The notes: generated by a model not told the origin, from the letters alone. A stretch of DNA of 64,000 bases from Polynucleobacter sp. AP-Melu-500A-A1 (GCF_018882125.1 NZ_JACVOZ010000003.1:496001-560000); one strand, 5' to 3'; positions 27,479 through 36,241 are shown, counted from the stretch's first letter. Translations and numbers: made by a program.

Positions 27479-29176
27479 ATGAGTGATCAGTTGAATGGTG
27501 CAGAAGCGCTAGTACGCATGCTAGAGCAGTATGAGGTAAAGCATATTTTTGGTTTATGTGGCGATACCAGTCTGCCTTTTTATGATGCTTTAGCCAGACT
27601 AGATCATGGCATGCAACATATCCTTACAAGAGATGAACGTAGTGCAGGATATATGGCTGACGCTTATGCAAGAGTGACTCACAAAGTTGGTGTATGCGAA
27701 GGACCTAGTGGTGGTGGTGCTACATACCTATTGCCTGGATTGGTAGAAGCCAATGAATCCTCTATTCCAGTACTAGGTATTACCTCAGATGTGCCCGTCA
27801 CCTCTCGTGGCAAGTTTCCACTAACAGAACTAGATCAACAGACCCTATATGCACCGCTAACCAAATGGAATACCACCATTGATTTAGCAGAGCAGATTCC
27901 GTCTGCTATCAGAAATGCATTCCGTGCAATGACCACTGGAAAACCTGGCAGCACAAATATTTGTCTGCCTTATGATGTACAAAAACATGCTGTTGATCGC
28001 AGCGATATTTGGGCCCAAAAGGAACATTGCCAATATCCAGCTCAGCGTTATGTGGCCAATAATAGCGATATTGAAAAAGCAGCCAAATTATTATTGGCAG
28101 CCAAGTTTCCAGTATTGATCTGTGGTGGTGGTGTCGTTAACTCTGGTGCAGAACAAGTGCTGGAGAATATTGCCCAACTACTTAATATCCCTGTTTGCAC
28201 CACTGTCAGTGGTCAAGGCAGTCTGGCTGGTAATCATCCTTTAAATGCAGGTGTTGTGGGTGCTAATGGTGGCGTGATGGCTACTAGAGATGTGGTCAAT
28301 AGTGCAGATGCCGTCTTTTTCATCACTTGCCGCGCTGGATCGACCACCACTGAAAATTGGCGCTACCCCAATAAGTCCATTCCGATTATTCATCTCGATA
28401 TTGATCCAGATACTATTGGGGCAAATTACCCTACAGCCGTTGGCTTAGTTGGGGATGCCAAATTAACACTTGAGCAGTTATACAGTTATTTAGCGAGCCA
28501 TATTCAATCTCGAACAAACAACTGCGTTGACGGCAAAGCAGAAGTAGCCAAAGCAAAGAAGATTAAATTTGAATCTTTCCTTAAATTAGCGAATAGCAAT
28601 GAGACTCCAATTGTTCCGGAAAAAATTGTTCACATCCTGAATAAGCTATTGCCAAAAGATGCCATCGTTTGCGCAGATCCCGGTACTCCATGCCCCTATT
28701 TCTCTGCTTACTTTATGAGCGACATCCCAGGAAGGCATTTTATTACTAATCGTGCTCATGGTGCCTTAGGTTTTGCTATGTCCGCTGCGATTGGAGCAGC
28801 TGTTGGCAGACCACAATCTAAATGCGTTGCGGTAATGGGAGATGGTAGCTTTGGTTTTACCGTCGGCGAACTGGAAACAATCACACGTTACAAATTACCT
28901 GTGCTCATGATTGTGATTTCTAATTCGGTATATGGCTGGATTAAGGCAAGTCAAAAAGCTGGTTACGACAAACGCTACTTCTCTGTAGACTTTAATCGTA
29001 CTAACCACGCTAAGGTAGCAGAGGCCTATGGAGTGCGCTCTTGGACGGTTGATGATCCGCTAAAGCTTGAGGCGGCCTTAAAAGCGGCAATCGAATGCGG
29101 GGAGCCTGCTCTTGTGGATATTATTTCTCAACCCTTGCAAGATGCCGCTGCACCGGTAAGTCAGTGGATGGGCTAA
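27479..29176 (+). CDS. Thiamine diphosphate-dependent enzyme (acetolactate synthase/decarboxylase-like)
   Basis: 565 residues with three-domain ThDP architecture. The N-terminal PYR domain carries the cofactor-activating glutamate E53 in RDERSAGYMADAYARVT. A central domain (about 190-330) follows, and a PP domain has GDGSFGFTVGEL to SNSVYGW (about 454-482), which binds Mg-ThDP. The pattern resembles catabolic 2-oxo-acid decarboxylases and sulfoacetaldehyde-type enzymes more than IlvB; there is no small subunit nearby. Substrate not determined. Confidence 0.85.
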   Translation: MSDQLNGAEALVRMLEQYEVKHIFGLCGDTSLPFYDALARLDHGMQHILTRDERSAGYMADAYARVTHKVGVCEGPSGGGATYLLPGLVEANESSIPVLGITSDVPVTSRGKFPLTELDQQTLYAPLTKWNTTIDLAEQIPSAIRNAFRAMTTGKPGSTNICLPYDVQKHAVDRSDIWAQKEHCQYPAQRYVANNSDIEKAAKLLLAAKFPVLICGGGVVNSGAEQVLENIAQLLNIPVCTTVSGQGSLAGNHPLNAGVVGANGGVMATRDVVNSADAVFFITCRAGSTTTENWRYPNKSIPIIHLDIDPDTIGANYPTAVGLVGDAKLTLEQLYSYLASHIQSRTNNCVDGKAEVAKAKKIKFESFLKLANSNETPIVPEKIVHILNKLLPKDAIVCADPGTPCPYFSAYFMSDIPGRHFITNRAHGALGFAMSAAIGAAVGRPQSKCVAVMGDGSFGFTVGELETITRYKLPVLMIVISNSVYGWIKASQKAGYDKRYFSVDFNRTNHAKVAEAYGVRSWTVDDPLKLEAALKAAIECGEPALVDIISQPLQDAAAPVSQWMG

Positions 29177-29187
29177 GCTTGCTTTTT

Positions 29188-29325
29188 TTATGCCGTATGA
29201 ATCTGCATTAAGGGCAAGCTCACATTTTTCTCGGGAAGTTTTGTAATGTTGTAAGCCGCCACACAGGCTGCTATCAGTAATAGCACCCCCAAAACTGTCA
29301 TCCAACCAATTTTCTTATTGCGCAA
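29188..29325 (-). CDS. Small single-span membrane protein (45 residues)
   Basis: A short minus-strand frame starting at TTG 29325 (or GTG at 29328), with GGGAG 7-8 nt upstream, ends at TAA 29188. It encodes a basic start (RNKKIGW), one hydrophobic helix (MTVLGVLLLIAACVAAY) and a short polar tail (KLPEKNVSLPLMQ). This composition and order are those of a real inner-membrane miniprotein. It lies between the ThDP gene and the divergent DUF1345 gene. No family is recognised. Confidence 0.55.
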   Translation of the reverse strand: MRNKKIGWMTVLGVLLLIAACVAAYNITKLPEKNVSLPLMQIHTA

Positions 29326-29438
29326 CACTCACTCCCTGGATAATTAAACGAATATTATCTCAAATCTGACATCCAACATGGCAATCTTACCTGGGTATTT
29401 GCGATAATCCCCTTCTTTAAAGGCATACTAAGGCTACT

Positions 29439-30110
29439 ATGAAAGCAACTCACTGGTCTCAATATTGGCACTTCATTAGCTCAACTCACCGCCTATTGGT
29501 TGTCATTTTGGTTGGCTTAGTGGCTTTTTTCTCGCTATCTACCCCATCGATCTTGGTTAAGTTAGCCTTAGCCTGGATTATTGCCAGCAGTCTTTATGTG
29601 ACTGCAACTTTAATCATGATGTATTTTTCAACCAAAGAAAATATCTCTGGCCTCTCTCAAAAAGAGGATGATGGGGCGCCATTTATTTTGCTGATTACCT
29701 TATTTGGGGCCATCACCAGCATAGGCATCATCGTGATGATTATGACTAACATCAAATCTTTATTAATAGACAATACTGCAATGGAGATTGGGTTAGTACT
29801 ATTTACTTACATCAGCTCTTGGTTCTTAATTCATACTGCATTTGCCTTGCACTACGCCCATGTCTATTACAAAGAATATGAACAGACTCAAGCGCCGCCC
29901 TTAATCTTTCCTGCAACTTTAAAGCCCGTCTATTTTGACTTCTTGTATTTTTCAATGGTTCTTGGAATGACTTGCCAAACAGCGGACGTCAATATTGCCA
30001 GCTTCAAAATGCGCTACTTGGCCATGATTCAAGGTTGGATTGCATTTATCTTTAACACCACCCTTCTGGTAATGACGATTAACTTGATCTACGACCTGCC
30101 AAATCGTTAA
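29439..30110 (+). CDS. DUF1345 family membrane protein
   Basis: 223 residues with five or six transmembrane helices. Family features: SWFLIHTAFALHYAHVYY and PVYFDFLYFSMVLGMTCQTADV near the C-terminal third. Function unknown; the family is common in Burkholderiales. Its stop lies 6 nt before the transglycosylase gene, so it is probably co-transcribed with it. Confidence 0.88.
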   Translation: MKATHWSQYWHFISSTHRLLVVILVGLVAFFSLSTPSILVKLALAWIIASSLYVTATLIMMYFSTKENISGLSQKEDDGAPFILLITLFGAITSIGIIVMIMTNIKSLLIDNTAMEIGLVLFTYISSWFLIHTAFALHYAHVYYKEYEQTQAPPLIFPATLKPVYFDFLYFSMVLGMTCQTADVNIASFKMRYLAMIQGWIAFIFNTTLLVMTINLIYDLPNR

Positions 30111-30116
30111 AAAGGG

Positions 30117-31547
30117 ATGAGGTTGAAAATCATTAAAAATATTGGTTTTGGGCTCTTGCTGTTGATTGGAGTTAGCTTCCAATCCCATGCGCTTCCTCCA
30201 AGCGCTAATGAGCTAATCACTATTGATGCCCAAAGAATTGTTTGGAAAGGCGATTTAGATGCCATGATTCAGCGCCGAATCGTGCGTGTCTTGTTACCCT
30301 ACAACAAGACTCTCTATTTTCTCGATAAAGGCGGCCAGCAGCGTGGTCTCATGTACGACATGATGACGGAATTTGAACAGAATCTGAATAAGCAAATCGC
30401 CAGTAAAAATCTCAAGCTTCATTTTATTTTTGTACCGACAGCGCGTGATCGTCTCATTCCAGATTTGGTAGCTGGCAAAGGTGACATCATCGCAGCAGAT
30501 CTCACCGTTACTCCTGAGCGTAAAAAACTGATTGAATTCTCAAGCCCAATTGTTAGCGGTGTACGAGAGATCATCGTCACATCTGCAAATGGTCCGACCC
30601 TCAATAGCCTGGAAGATTTATCAGGGAAAGCTGTTTTTGTTAACCCCTCCACTAGCTACGCCAACAGTCTTAAGCGTCTTAATGCTGAGCTCATTAAGCA
30701 GAAAAAACCGCCCATCATCATTAAAGATGCGCCCGGAATTTTTGAAACAGAAGACATCTTGGAGATGGTGAACGCGAATTTAGTTCCCATTACAGTCAGT
30801 GATTATTACTTGGCTGATTTTTGGAAAAAAACATTTTCTAATATCCGCATTCATGAGAACTTGGTTTTGAGTAGTGGTGGTGATATTGCTTTTGGATTTC
30901 GCAAAAATTCTCCAGAGCTCAAGAAAGCACTAGATGCCTTTACGGATAAAAATAAGATTGGGAGTAGCTTTGGCAATCAAAAATTACAGGCCTACCTCAA
31001 GACTGTCAAGTGGGTGAAAAATTCTACCGACCCTACAGAGCTTAAAAAATTCCATGCTCTAGCAAGCATATTTCAAAAATACAGCAGCCAATATCAAATT
31101 GACTGGCTACTCATGACCGCTCAAGGGTATCAAGAGTCTCGCTTGGATCAAAACAAAAAAAGTAAAGTAGGCGCTATTGGAGTCATGCAAATCATGCCTG
31201 CTACAGGCAAAGAACTCAAAGTTGGGAACATTGACCAAGTTAACAACAACATTAATGGCGGGATTAAATATATTCGCTACTTGATTGATCAGTATTACAG
31301 CAAAGAACCTATGACCGATTTAAATAAGGTCCTATTTGCCTTTGCCGCCTATAACGCCGGTCCTACCAGAATTCAGCAATTACGGGTTGAAGCAGGCAAA
31401 CGGGGTCTCAATCCCAATATCTGGTTTGATAATGTGGAGCGTATCGCTGCTGAGCGCATAGGTAGCGAAACCGTTCAATACGTTAGCAATATCTACAAAT
31501 ACTCTGTTGCCTATAAATTGGTACTTGAGCTGCCCTCTAAAAAATAA
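30117..31547 (+). CDS. MltF-like membrane-bound lytic transglycosylase
   Basis: 476 residues with an N-terminal signal (about 1-25). A periplasmic SBP_bac_3-type domain (about 45-290) contains ERKKLIEFSSPIVSGVREI, and a C-terminal SLT domain follows. E340 in QGYQESRLDQN is the catalytic acid, with GVMQIMPATGKEL and FAAYNAGPTRIQQL typical of family 1 lytic transglycosylases. It cleaves peptidoglycan with 1,6-anhydro product formation. The domain order matches E. coli MltF. It follows DUF1345 and ends before a hairpin. Confidence 0.9.
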   Translation: MRLKIIKNIGFGLLLLIGVSFQSHALPPSANELITIDAQRIVWKGDLDAMIQRRIVRVLLPYNKTLYFLDKGGQQRGLMYDMMTEFEQNLNKQIASKNLKLHFIFVPTARDRLIPDLVAGKGDIIAADLTVTPERKKLIEFSSPIVSGVREIIVTSANGPTLNSLEDLSGKAVFVNPSTSYANSLKRLNAELIKQKKPPIIIKDAPGIFETEDILEMVNANLVPITVSDYYLADFWKKTFSNIRIHENLVLSSGGDIAFGFRKNSPELKKALDAFTDKNKIGSSFGNQKLQAYLKTVKWVKNSTDPTELKKFHALASIFQKYSSQYQIDWLLMTAQGYQESRLDQNKKSKVGAIGVMQIMPATGKELKVGNIDQVNNNINGGIKYIRYLIDQYYSKEPMTDLNKVLFAFAAYNAGPTRIQQLRVEAGKRGLNPNIWFDNVERIAAERIGSETVQYVSNIYKYSVAYKLVLELPSKK

Positions 31548-31569
31548 GCAGGTAGGGGTACTCAAGTAA

Positions 31570-31595
31570 AAAACCCCCGCTACTGCTAGCGAGGG
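31570..31595 (-). terminator. Rho-independent terminator of the YqhA gene
   Basis: Stem CCCCCGCTA/TAGCGAGGG (one mismatch) with a CTGC loop. On the minus strand it runs into six U residues. It lies downstream of the minus-strand YqhA gene and may also end the plus-strand transglycosylase transcript. Confidence 0.7.
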
Positions 31596-31621
31596 CTTAA
31601 TGATTACCCTTAATGATTACC
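31596..31621. repeat. Exact 13-bp tandem duplication
   Basis: CTTAATGATTACC occurs twice head to tail (31596-31608 and 31609-31621), immediately next to the terminator. The second copy also pairs with TGGTAAT at 31631-31637 to make a weak second hairpin. Probably a replication-slippage duplication. Confidence 0.8.
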
Positions 31622-31643
31622 AAAACTAGCTGGTAATTAAAAA

Positions 31644-32195
31644 TCAATCATTTTCATGCACCATGAATCTCTCAGAGAGAGCAAAGATCAATCCGGTCAC
31701 AACGAAAGTTAAATGGATTCCAACCATCCAACCGAGATTTTCTTTATTGGTTGTTTCAATTTCTAAGAAGGCTGCTAAAAGATTGATACCTGAAAGAGCC
31801 ACAATCGAACCAATGAGTTTTAACTTCAAGCTAGCAAAGTCCACTCCGCCCATCCACTTTGGACGATCGGCACTATTTTTTGCAGCGCCAATAATGGAGA
31901 CGAAGTTTTCATAACCAGAAAAGATAATCAAAATAAGGAGGTTGCCTAATAAGGTCTTATCCACAATCTCCAGGACGCCAGTAACAAACTCAGCCTCAGA
32001 GGCATCCCAAAAGACCATCGCAAAGTGTGCGAACTCTTTTACGAACTTGATAGCAACTAAAAATAAGGTTGCCACCAAAATCAGATAGAAAGACGCTAGA
32101 ATCCAGCGACTTCTGAAGATTAATTTTTCAATAAAGACTTCTAGGTGCCCCGAATGGTCTGGCTTATGCTCTGATGAATTCACATGATCAGACAT
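31644..32195 (-). CDS. YqhA/UPF0114 family membrane protein
   Basis: 183 residues from the ATG at 32195, preceded by AAGGGA; a TTG eight codons upstream sits in front of that site and is less likely. Three or four transmembrane helices. Family pattern: EKLIFRSRWILASFYL and LLGNLLILIIFSGYENFV, with VDFASLKLKLIGSIVALSGI following. Function unknown (TIGR00645 group). A 200-nt gap separates it from the channel gene upstream on the same strand. Confidence 0.88.
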   Translation of the reverse strand: MSDHVNSSEHKPDHSGHLEVFIEKLIFRSRWILASFYLILVATLFLVAIKFVKEFAHFAMVFWDASEAEFVTGVLEIVDKTLLGNLLILIIFSGYENFVSIIGAAKNSADRPKWMGGVDFASLKLKLIGSIVALSGINLLAAFLEIETTNKENLGWMVGIHLTFVVTGLIFALSERFMVHEND

Positions 32196-32397
32196 CGTTT
32201 TAAATCCCTTAATAAACAATTTGACAATAATAAAACAGGTTTTCTTACTTCGCTATAACTTTTTTCCTATTAGCAAATGGGTATTTAAGTGCGCTTGCTT
32301 TTTATTGAAAAATTTTTTTAGCTAAGCAATAAATGAAATGCCTGGAATTAACCCGGCATTGAGAAAGCTTCAAATTCAACTGAGTGTTGCCCTCGGG

Positions 32398-33855
32398 TTA
32401 ACCCTTGTTAAAAAAGAATTTCAAGATCTTCTTGGCTAAGGCCTTAATATCTCTTTCGACCTCTTCGAGCTCCATCGGTTTATTCAAGAGCATTTGATTA
32501 GCCGCCTTACGCCGTTCAAGTAGTGCCGATATTTCTTCAATCAACTCAGGATGGGTCTCAAAGATTGGGGCAATATCGGTCTTTGTAATTTCCAGCAATG
32601 TGGAATTGACCTTAGCGCGGACATTGGCTGATCTAGGTTCTCCTGTTAATAAAGACATCTCCCCTACACATTCACCAGGCCAAATTTTGGCTACAACAAT
32701 CTGTTCACCCTGATCATTCGGGATCGTCACTTCCAACTCACCCTCAATCAAAATATACATACTGTCTGCGGTGTGGCCTTTTTCAATCAGCAATTGATTG
32801 GCGCGACAATTCACAATCTGGGCCGCATCTGTCAAACGTATCACCTGCTCAGTACTTAAAGCCTTCAGAATTCCAAGGCGATAAACATCTTTTAAACGAT
32901 TCTTGATCGTATCGATAATTTCAGATGACTTCACCACTTCCACGGTGGAGTTCATATTGATACCGCCCAACTTAAAGAAGCGAGCTATAGCCAAGTTCAC
33001 AATTCCGTTAGAGCGAAGTGGAGGAATGGTTGGATCGCACTCATACACTAATAAGAAGGTGTAGGCACCATTATTAATCTTGGACATAAATGCGCGGTAC
33101 CAAGGGAAAAAATTTGGGTCATTCTTGATGATGTATTCAGCAGCCTGGTTCAAAAGCTCAATCACTCTATCCGCATCATTACCAGAATCCAAGTCGAGCT
33201 CCAAAATACGACGTGCGCCCATCTCTGTAGTTTGCTTCGATAAATTGATGTAGTCCATATTAATGAAGCGGCGGTTAGGCACTCGAATTGTGTACTTCAA
33301 GACGGTTTGAATGGTCACCATGCGACGGTCCATTTGCACAATCTCGTAATACCCACCACCTTCACCCCTGACTTGAATCTGATCACCAATGCTAATCAAG
33401 CCATCAGACTGAATCTGAATACAGGCGACGATATCAGCCACCACCTCTCGCAAGACATAAACAATACCGAAACCAATTGCGCCTGATGCAGCCAACAATT
33501 GACCTGCTGAGTGGTCATACATCACGATGAAGCCAAACAATCCAATAATGGCGTAACAAATAATCGTGACTGCCTGCACCAAAATAGCAGGAACTTGATT
33601 GCCATGGGTTTTCGCATTAAAACGTACTACGAAGTGTCGGATACCCATATCAACAGACACCGCAAATAAAACAAACTGTCCCACTGCCAAAATGTCCTCA
33701 AGCGTGACATCATGCTTGTCGGCTAGATCAGTGATGTTCCATGCCCAAAATGATCCAAAGCGACTATCCAACCAAAAAGCAAAGACGATGTTGGAAACAG
33801 CCAAAAGCCAAAAGAGGGGTTTAGGCAAAGAAAAAATATTGTGGGTAATCTTCAT
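32398..33855 (-). CDS. MscS-type channel with C-terminal cyclic-nucleotide-binding domain
   Basis: 485 residues. Hydrophobic segments at about 14-29, 55-71 and 92-113 lead to the pore-lining MscS helix (121-145, GAIGFGIVYVLREVVADIV). The MscS beta domain (about 150-210) has SIGDQIQV and VPNRRFINMDYINLS. A mixed alpha/beta domain follows, then a cNMP-binding domain (about 328-440) with an intact phosphate-binding cassette GEMSLLTGEPRSANV (G398, E399, R408). This is the bCNG layout: a mechanosensitive-family pore controlled by cAMP or cGMP. It is second in a two-gene operon, overlapping the phosphodiesterase by 4 nt. Gating is inference from domains. Confidence 0.9.
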   Translation of the reverse strand: MKITHNIFSLPKPLFWLLAVSNIVFAFWLDSRFGSFWAWNITDLADKHDVTLEDILAVGQFVLFAVSVDMGIRHFVVRFNAKTHGNQVPAILVQAVTIICYAIIGLFGFIVMYDHSAGQLLAASGAIGFGIVYVLREVVADIVACIQIQSDGLISIGDQIQVRGEGGGYYEIVQMDRRMVTIQTVLKYTIRVPNRRFINMDYINLSKQTTEMGARRILELDLDSGNDADRVIELLNQAAEYIIKNDPNFFPWYRAFMSKINNGAYTFLLVYECDPTIPPLRSNGIVNLAIARFFKLGGINMNSTVEVVKSSEIIDTIKNRLKDVYRLGILKALSTEQVIRLTDAAQIVNCRANQLLIEKGHTADSMYILIEGELEVTIPNDQGEQIVVAKIWPGECVGEMSLLTGEPRSANVRAKVNSTLLEITKTDIAPIFETHPELIEEISALLERRKAANQMLLNKPMELEEVERDIKALAKKILKFFFNKG

Positions 33856-34742
33856 GATAGTTGGGAGCGAAGTTGTAAAAGAGAATTATTTAAAATTTGT
33901 GGAATAGTAGCGCTAACAGCTTGGGGACTCACAAACTGCAGACTTGTAAGGAAGCTAAGATACCCCACCTGATTTCGAAGAGCAATGGATTTTTCAGGAT
34001 ACGGCCTATCCCACTCCTCACAAAGACGCCCAGTAAGCAGCCTACCCCTGATAGGAAGTACGCTAGAGGCAAGATCTGCTTCTACCAGCAACATGGCCAG
34101 ACAATCCACATGCTCGGGAGGATGAATAGCTATGCGTTCCAATAGCGCTTTGTATTGCCCATGATCGGTAGCCAAAATCCAGGGGGCGACCGATTCCAGG
34201 GCATCTTTAATGGATTGCGAATCTACGCCTTCTCTGGTCAAAAGGGTCTTCAACAAATCTAGGCTCTGTTGCTCTATCTCATAGGGTCTTGTATTGATGA
34301 GTCCTGGGTGCCCTAAATCATGCGCAGCGGCCGCAAGAAGGAGCTGCCACTTCTCAGTCGAAGAAGTTTCCCAAGCCGAGCTCACTGATTCACCTTTTTT
34401 CTCGACTTGTTTAGGTTCTTCCTGTTTAAGAAAATAGGAGAGCATCAAGCAAACATCCATCATATGCCGCTTAGAATGAAAAGCAGGTTCTTGCTTGAGT
34501 GTTGCCAAGCGATCAATTTCCGCTCCCACTGTCACAATCATCAACTTATAGGGATTTGGCTCAATCTGCCAGCCTTGCCATAAATTGGTATCGACTAAGA
34601 TTTCAAGAAAATCCCGCATGCTTTGCGCTTCTTTTTCTATCACCGAAAGAAGATCCTCTAAAATTTGAGAATGCGGGACAAGGCTATTCACATCTAAAAA
34701 TGAATTTAGATATGCCCGTAGGTCAAACTGAAGACCCTTCAT
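33852..34742 (-). CDS. Class I-type (eukaryotic-like) 3',5'-cyclic nucleotide phosphodiesterase
   Basis: 296 residues from the ATG at 34742 (an upstream TTG at 34790 is possible; neither has a strong binding site). PDEase I metal and catalytic motifs occur in order: H89 and H93 (HSKRH), H141, D142 and H145 in AAAAHDLGHPGLIN, ILATDHGQY (189-197, like ILATDM..H of human PDEs), and D223 in VEADLASSV. Expected to hydrolyse cAMP or cGMP in the cytosol. It overlaps the cNMP-binding channel gene, implying it tunes the channel ligand. Bacterial class I PDEs are uncommon. The N-terminal 70 residues match nothing I know. Confidence 0.85.
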   Translation of the reverse strand: MKGLQFDLRAYLNSFLDVNSLVPHSQILEDLLSVIEKEAQSMRDFLEILVDTNLWQGWQIEPNPYKLMIVTVGAEIDRLATLKQEPAFHSKRHMMDVCLMLSYFLKQEEPKQVEKKGESVSSAWETSSTEKWQLLLAAAAHDLGHPGLINTRPYEIEQQSLDLLKTLLTREGVDSQSIKDALESVAPWILATDHGQYKALLERIAIHPPEHVDCLAMLLVEADLASSVLPIRGRLLTGRLCEEWDRPYPEKSIALRNQVGYLSFLTSLQFVSPQAVSATIPQILNNSLLQLRSQLS

Positions 34743-34878
34743 TTCTGAGTTTGTTGAATGGTTGACATATACGCAGTTTATACAAAACAAAATGACATTC
34801 TTGTATCGGATAAGCCCAAGTGCATTTTTAGGCTAATTTGGATATAGTAAGGTTTGATAACCCCTATTGAGGCTCTAA

Positions 34879-35352
34879 ATGCGAATTCTCAAAGCTATTC
34901 TGGCCACGGTTGCCATTTTCACTAGCTGCCTATCTCTGGCACAAACCAAAATCGTTGTAACCCATCCAGAGGTTCCCCCGCCAACCTTTCTAGATCATGG
35001 GAAACCAGGCCAATCCATTGGAGATGTCCGTCTTTGGCACTTTCCCGCAAAAGCCGATGATGGTAGCAATCTCATGACTGATTGGATCATGACCACTACT
35101 GGTGTAGTGGGTGATAAAGGCGTGGAATACCGCATTACTTCAGCCGTTTTTTCATTTGATGATGGCACCAAGGATCAGATCGTGATTCAGGGGGTGGCTA
35201 AATATCCGAGTGCCAAAGCAACCCTAGAAGAATCTACCAGCACCAGACGAGCGATTACTGGAGGCACTGGAAAATATGGCGGGATTGGCGGATGGATCGA
35301 AACTGAACACCTTGCAGATGGCTCTTGGCGACACATACTCTATGTGAAATAA
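34879..35352 (+). CDS. Secreted allene-oxide-cyclase/dirigent-like barrel protein
   Basis: 157 residues with a signal peptide (about 1-21). The mature domain has SAVFSFDDGTKDQIVIQG and AITGGTGKYGGIGGWIE, the strand-turn pattern of the allene-oxide-cyclase/dirigent eight-stranded barrel. Such folds bind hydrophobic small molecules and can direct coupling or cyclisation; bacterial functions are mostly unknown. It is divergent from the phosphodiesterase and ends in a clear terminator. Confidence 0.72.
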   Translation: MRILKAILATVAIFTSCLSLAQTKIVVTHPEVPPPTFLDHGKPGQSIGDVRLWHFPAKADDGSNLMTDWIMTTTGVVGDKGVEYRITSAVFSFDDGTKDQIVIQGVAKYPSAKATLEESTSTRRAITGGTGKYGGIGGWIETEHLADGSWRHILYVK

Positions 35353-35375
35353 AAATATAGTGAGCCTACAAATAC

Positions 35376-35403
35376 AAAACCCCAGCGATATACCGGGGGT
35401 TTT
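35376..35403. terminator. Bidirectional rho-independent terminator
   Basis: AAAACCCC/GGGGTTTT stem with a 12-nt loop and U-tracts on both strands, between the convergent barrel-protein and monooxygenase-like genes. Confidence 0.8.
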
Positions 35404-35421
35404 TATTGAGTCAGTGACAGA

Positions 35422-35730
35422 CTAGCTTTTAGGATTCATGCGATAGAACACGAGTAAATCATTTCTACCGACAGGGGACACTAAATTGCTTTCAATATCG
35501 GCTAAAAAATCAGCAAAGGCTTGCGTATCTTCAAGTGAAGCTGCCTGCTCAGCATTCTCCCAAATACCAAAGCCCTCAATGACATTTTGTGCTTGATTGC
35601 CAACGATGATGACGTCATGAAGATCGGGGTGGCTTGCCAAAACTTCCTCTGCAAACCGATGATAGCGATCACAGACTTTCTGGAATGAACCAGGTTTTGT
35701 TTGTAATGAGAGATGGGCGACATGTGACAT
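35422..35730 (-). CDS. ABM-like dimeric alpha/beta-barrel protein
   Basis: 102 residues, cytoplasmic, with strand-helix-strand content typical of antibiotic-biosynthesis-monooxygenase/EthD-like ferredoxin folds (VAHLSLQTKPGSFQKVC at the start, NDLLVFYRM at the end). No cofactor motif. Start ATG 35730, with AGGAA upstream. Function unknown. Confidence 0.6.
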   Translation of the reverse strand: MSHVAHLSLQTKPGSFQKVCDRYHRFAEEVLASHPDLHDVIIVGNQAQNVIEGFGIWENAEQAASLEDTQAFADFLADIESNLVSPVGRNDLLVFYRMNPKS

Positions 35731-35826
35731 GGAGTGTTCCTAGTTAAGTTAATAATTAAAAATAGTAGTGCTTACAACTGTTTTAGTACCAAAGTTTTTA
35801 ACATCCTATGAATCTATTTTCGATGG

Positions 35827-36174
35827 TTAGTCTTTGGGAGGTGATTGCCAAGGCCAGCGACCATCGATCTCTAAAGTCAGGGACCAGCTGAGAAAGCATC
35901 GGATCAGCACGATTGCGCCCAATACGCCAACACTCATCAGTGTTGGGCTAATAGCAACTGTACGGATGACATCACCCGCAACCAATACCTCTAATCCCAA
36001 TATCAGGGAGCGAACAATTTGAATACGAAAGGCCTTATAAGCATCACTGGAGTTTTGTGTATAGAGGTCTTTAATAAAAAGGAACAGCCCCCAAAGCATG
36101 CCAATCGATACCACTGCAACACCAAGGGCGTCCATGACATTACTCACCGCCCGAATAATTTCAATTTGATCCAT
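35827..36174 (-). CDS. DUF1622 family membrane protein
   Basis: 115 residues with three transmembrane helices: ALGVAVVSIGMLWGLFLFI, a central one with LVAGDVIRTVAIS, and VGVLGAIVLIRCFLSWSL. The helix motif LGLEVLVAGDVIRT is the DUF1622 hallmark. The acidic/proline tail is cytoplasmic or periplasmic. Function unknown. Monocistronic. Confidence 0.87.
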   Translation of the reverse strand: MDQIEIIRAVSNVMDALGVAVVSIGMLWGLFLFIKDLYTQNSSDAYKAFRIQIVRSLILGLEVLVAGDVIRTVAISPTLMSVGVLGAIVLIRCFLSWSLTLEIDGRWPWQSPPKD

Positions 36175-36241
36175 GATCTTTACTTGGTTTCCACTTAGTG
36201 AATTTATACACCATTATATTAATGGCTTTAGAGATAAAAGA

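Noticed and set aside
27479..29176. Biosynthetic acetolactate synthase IlvB
   Set aside because: No IlvN small subunit, coupling to a TctC receptor, and motif details fit catabolic ThDP enzymes better.
34763..34790. Promoter from TTGACA on the plus strand before the barrel-protein gene
   Set aside because: TTGACA is present, but no -10 element lies at 16-18 nt spacing.
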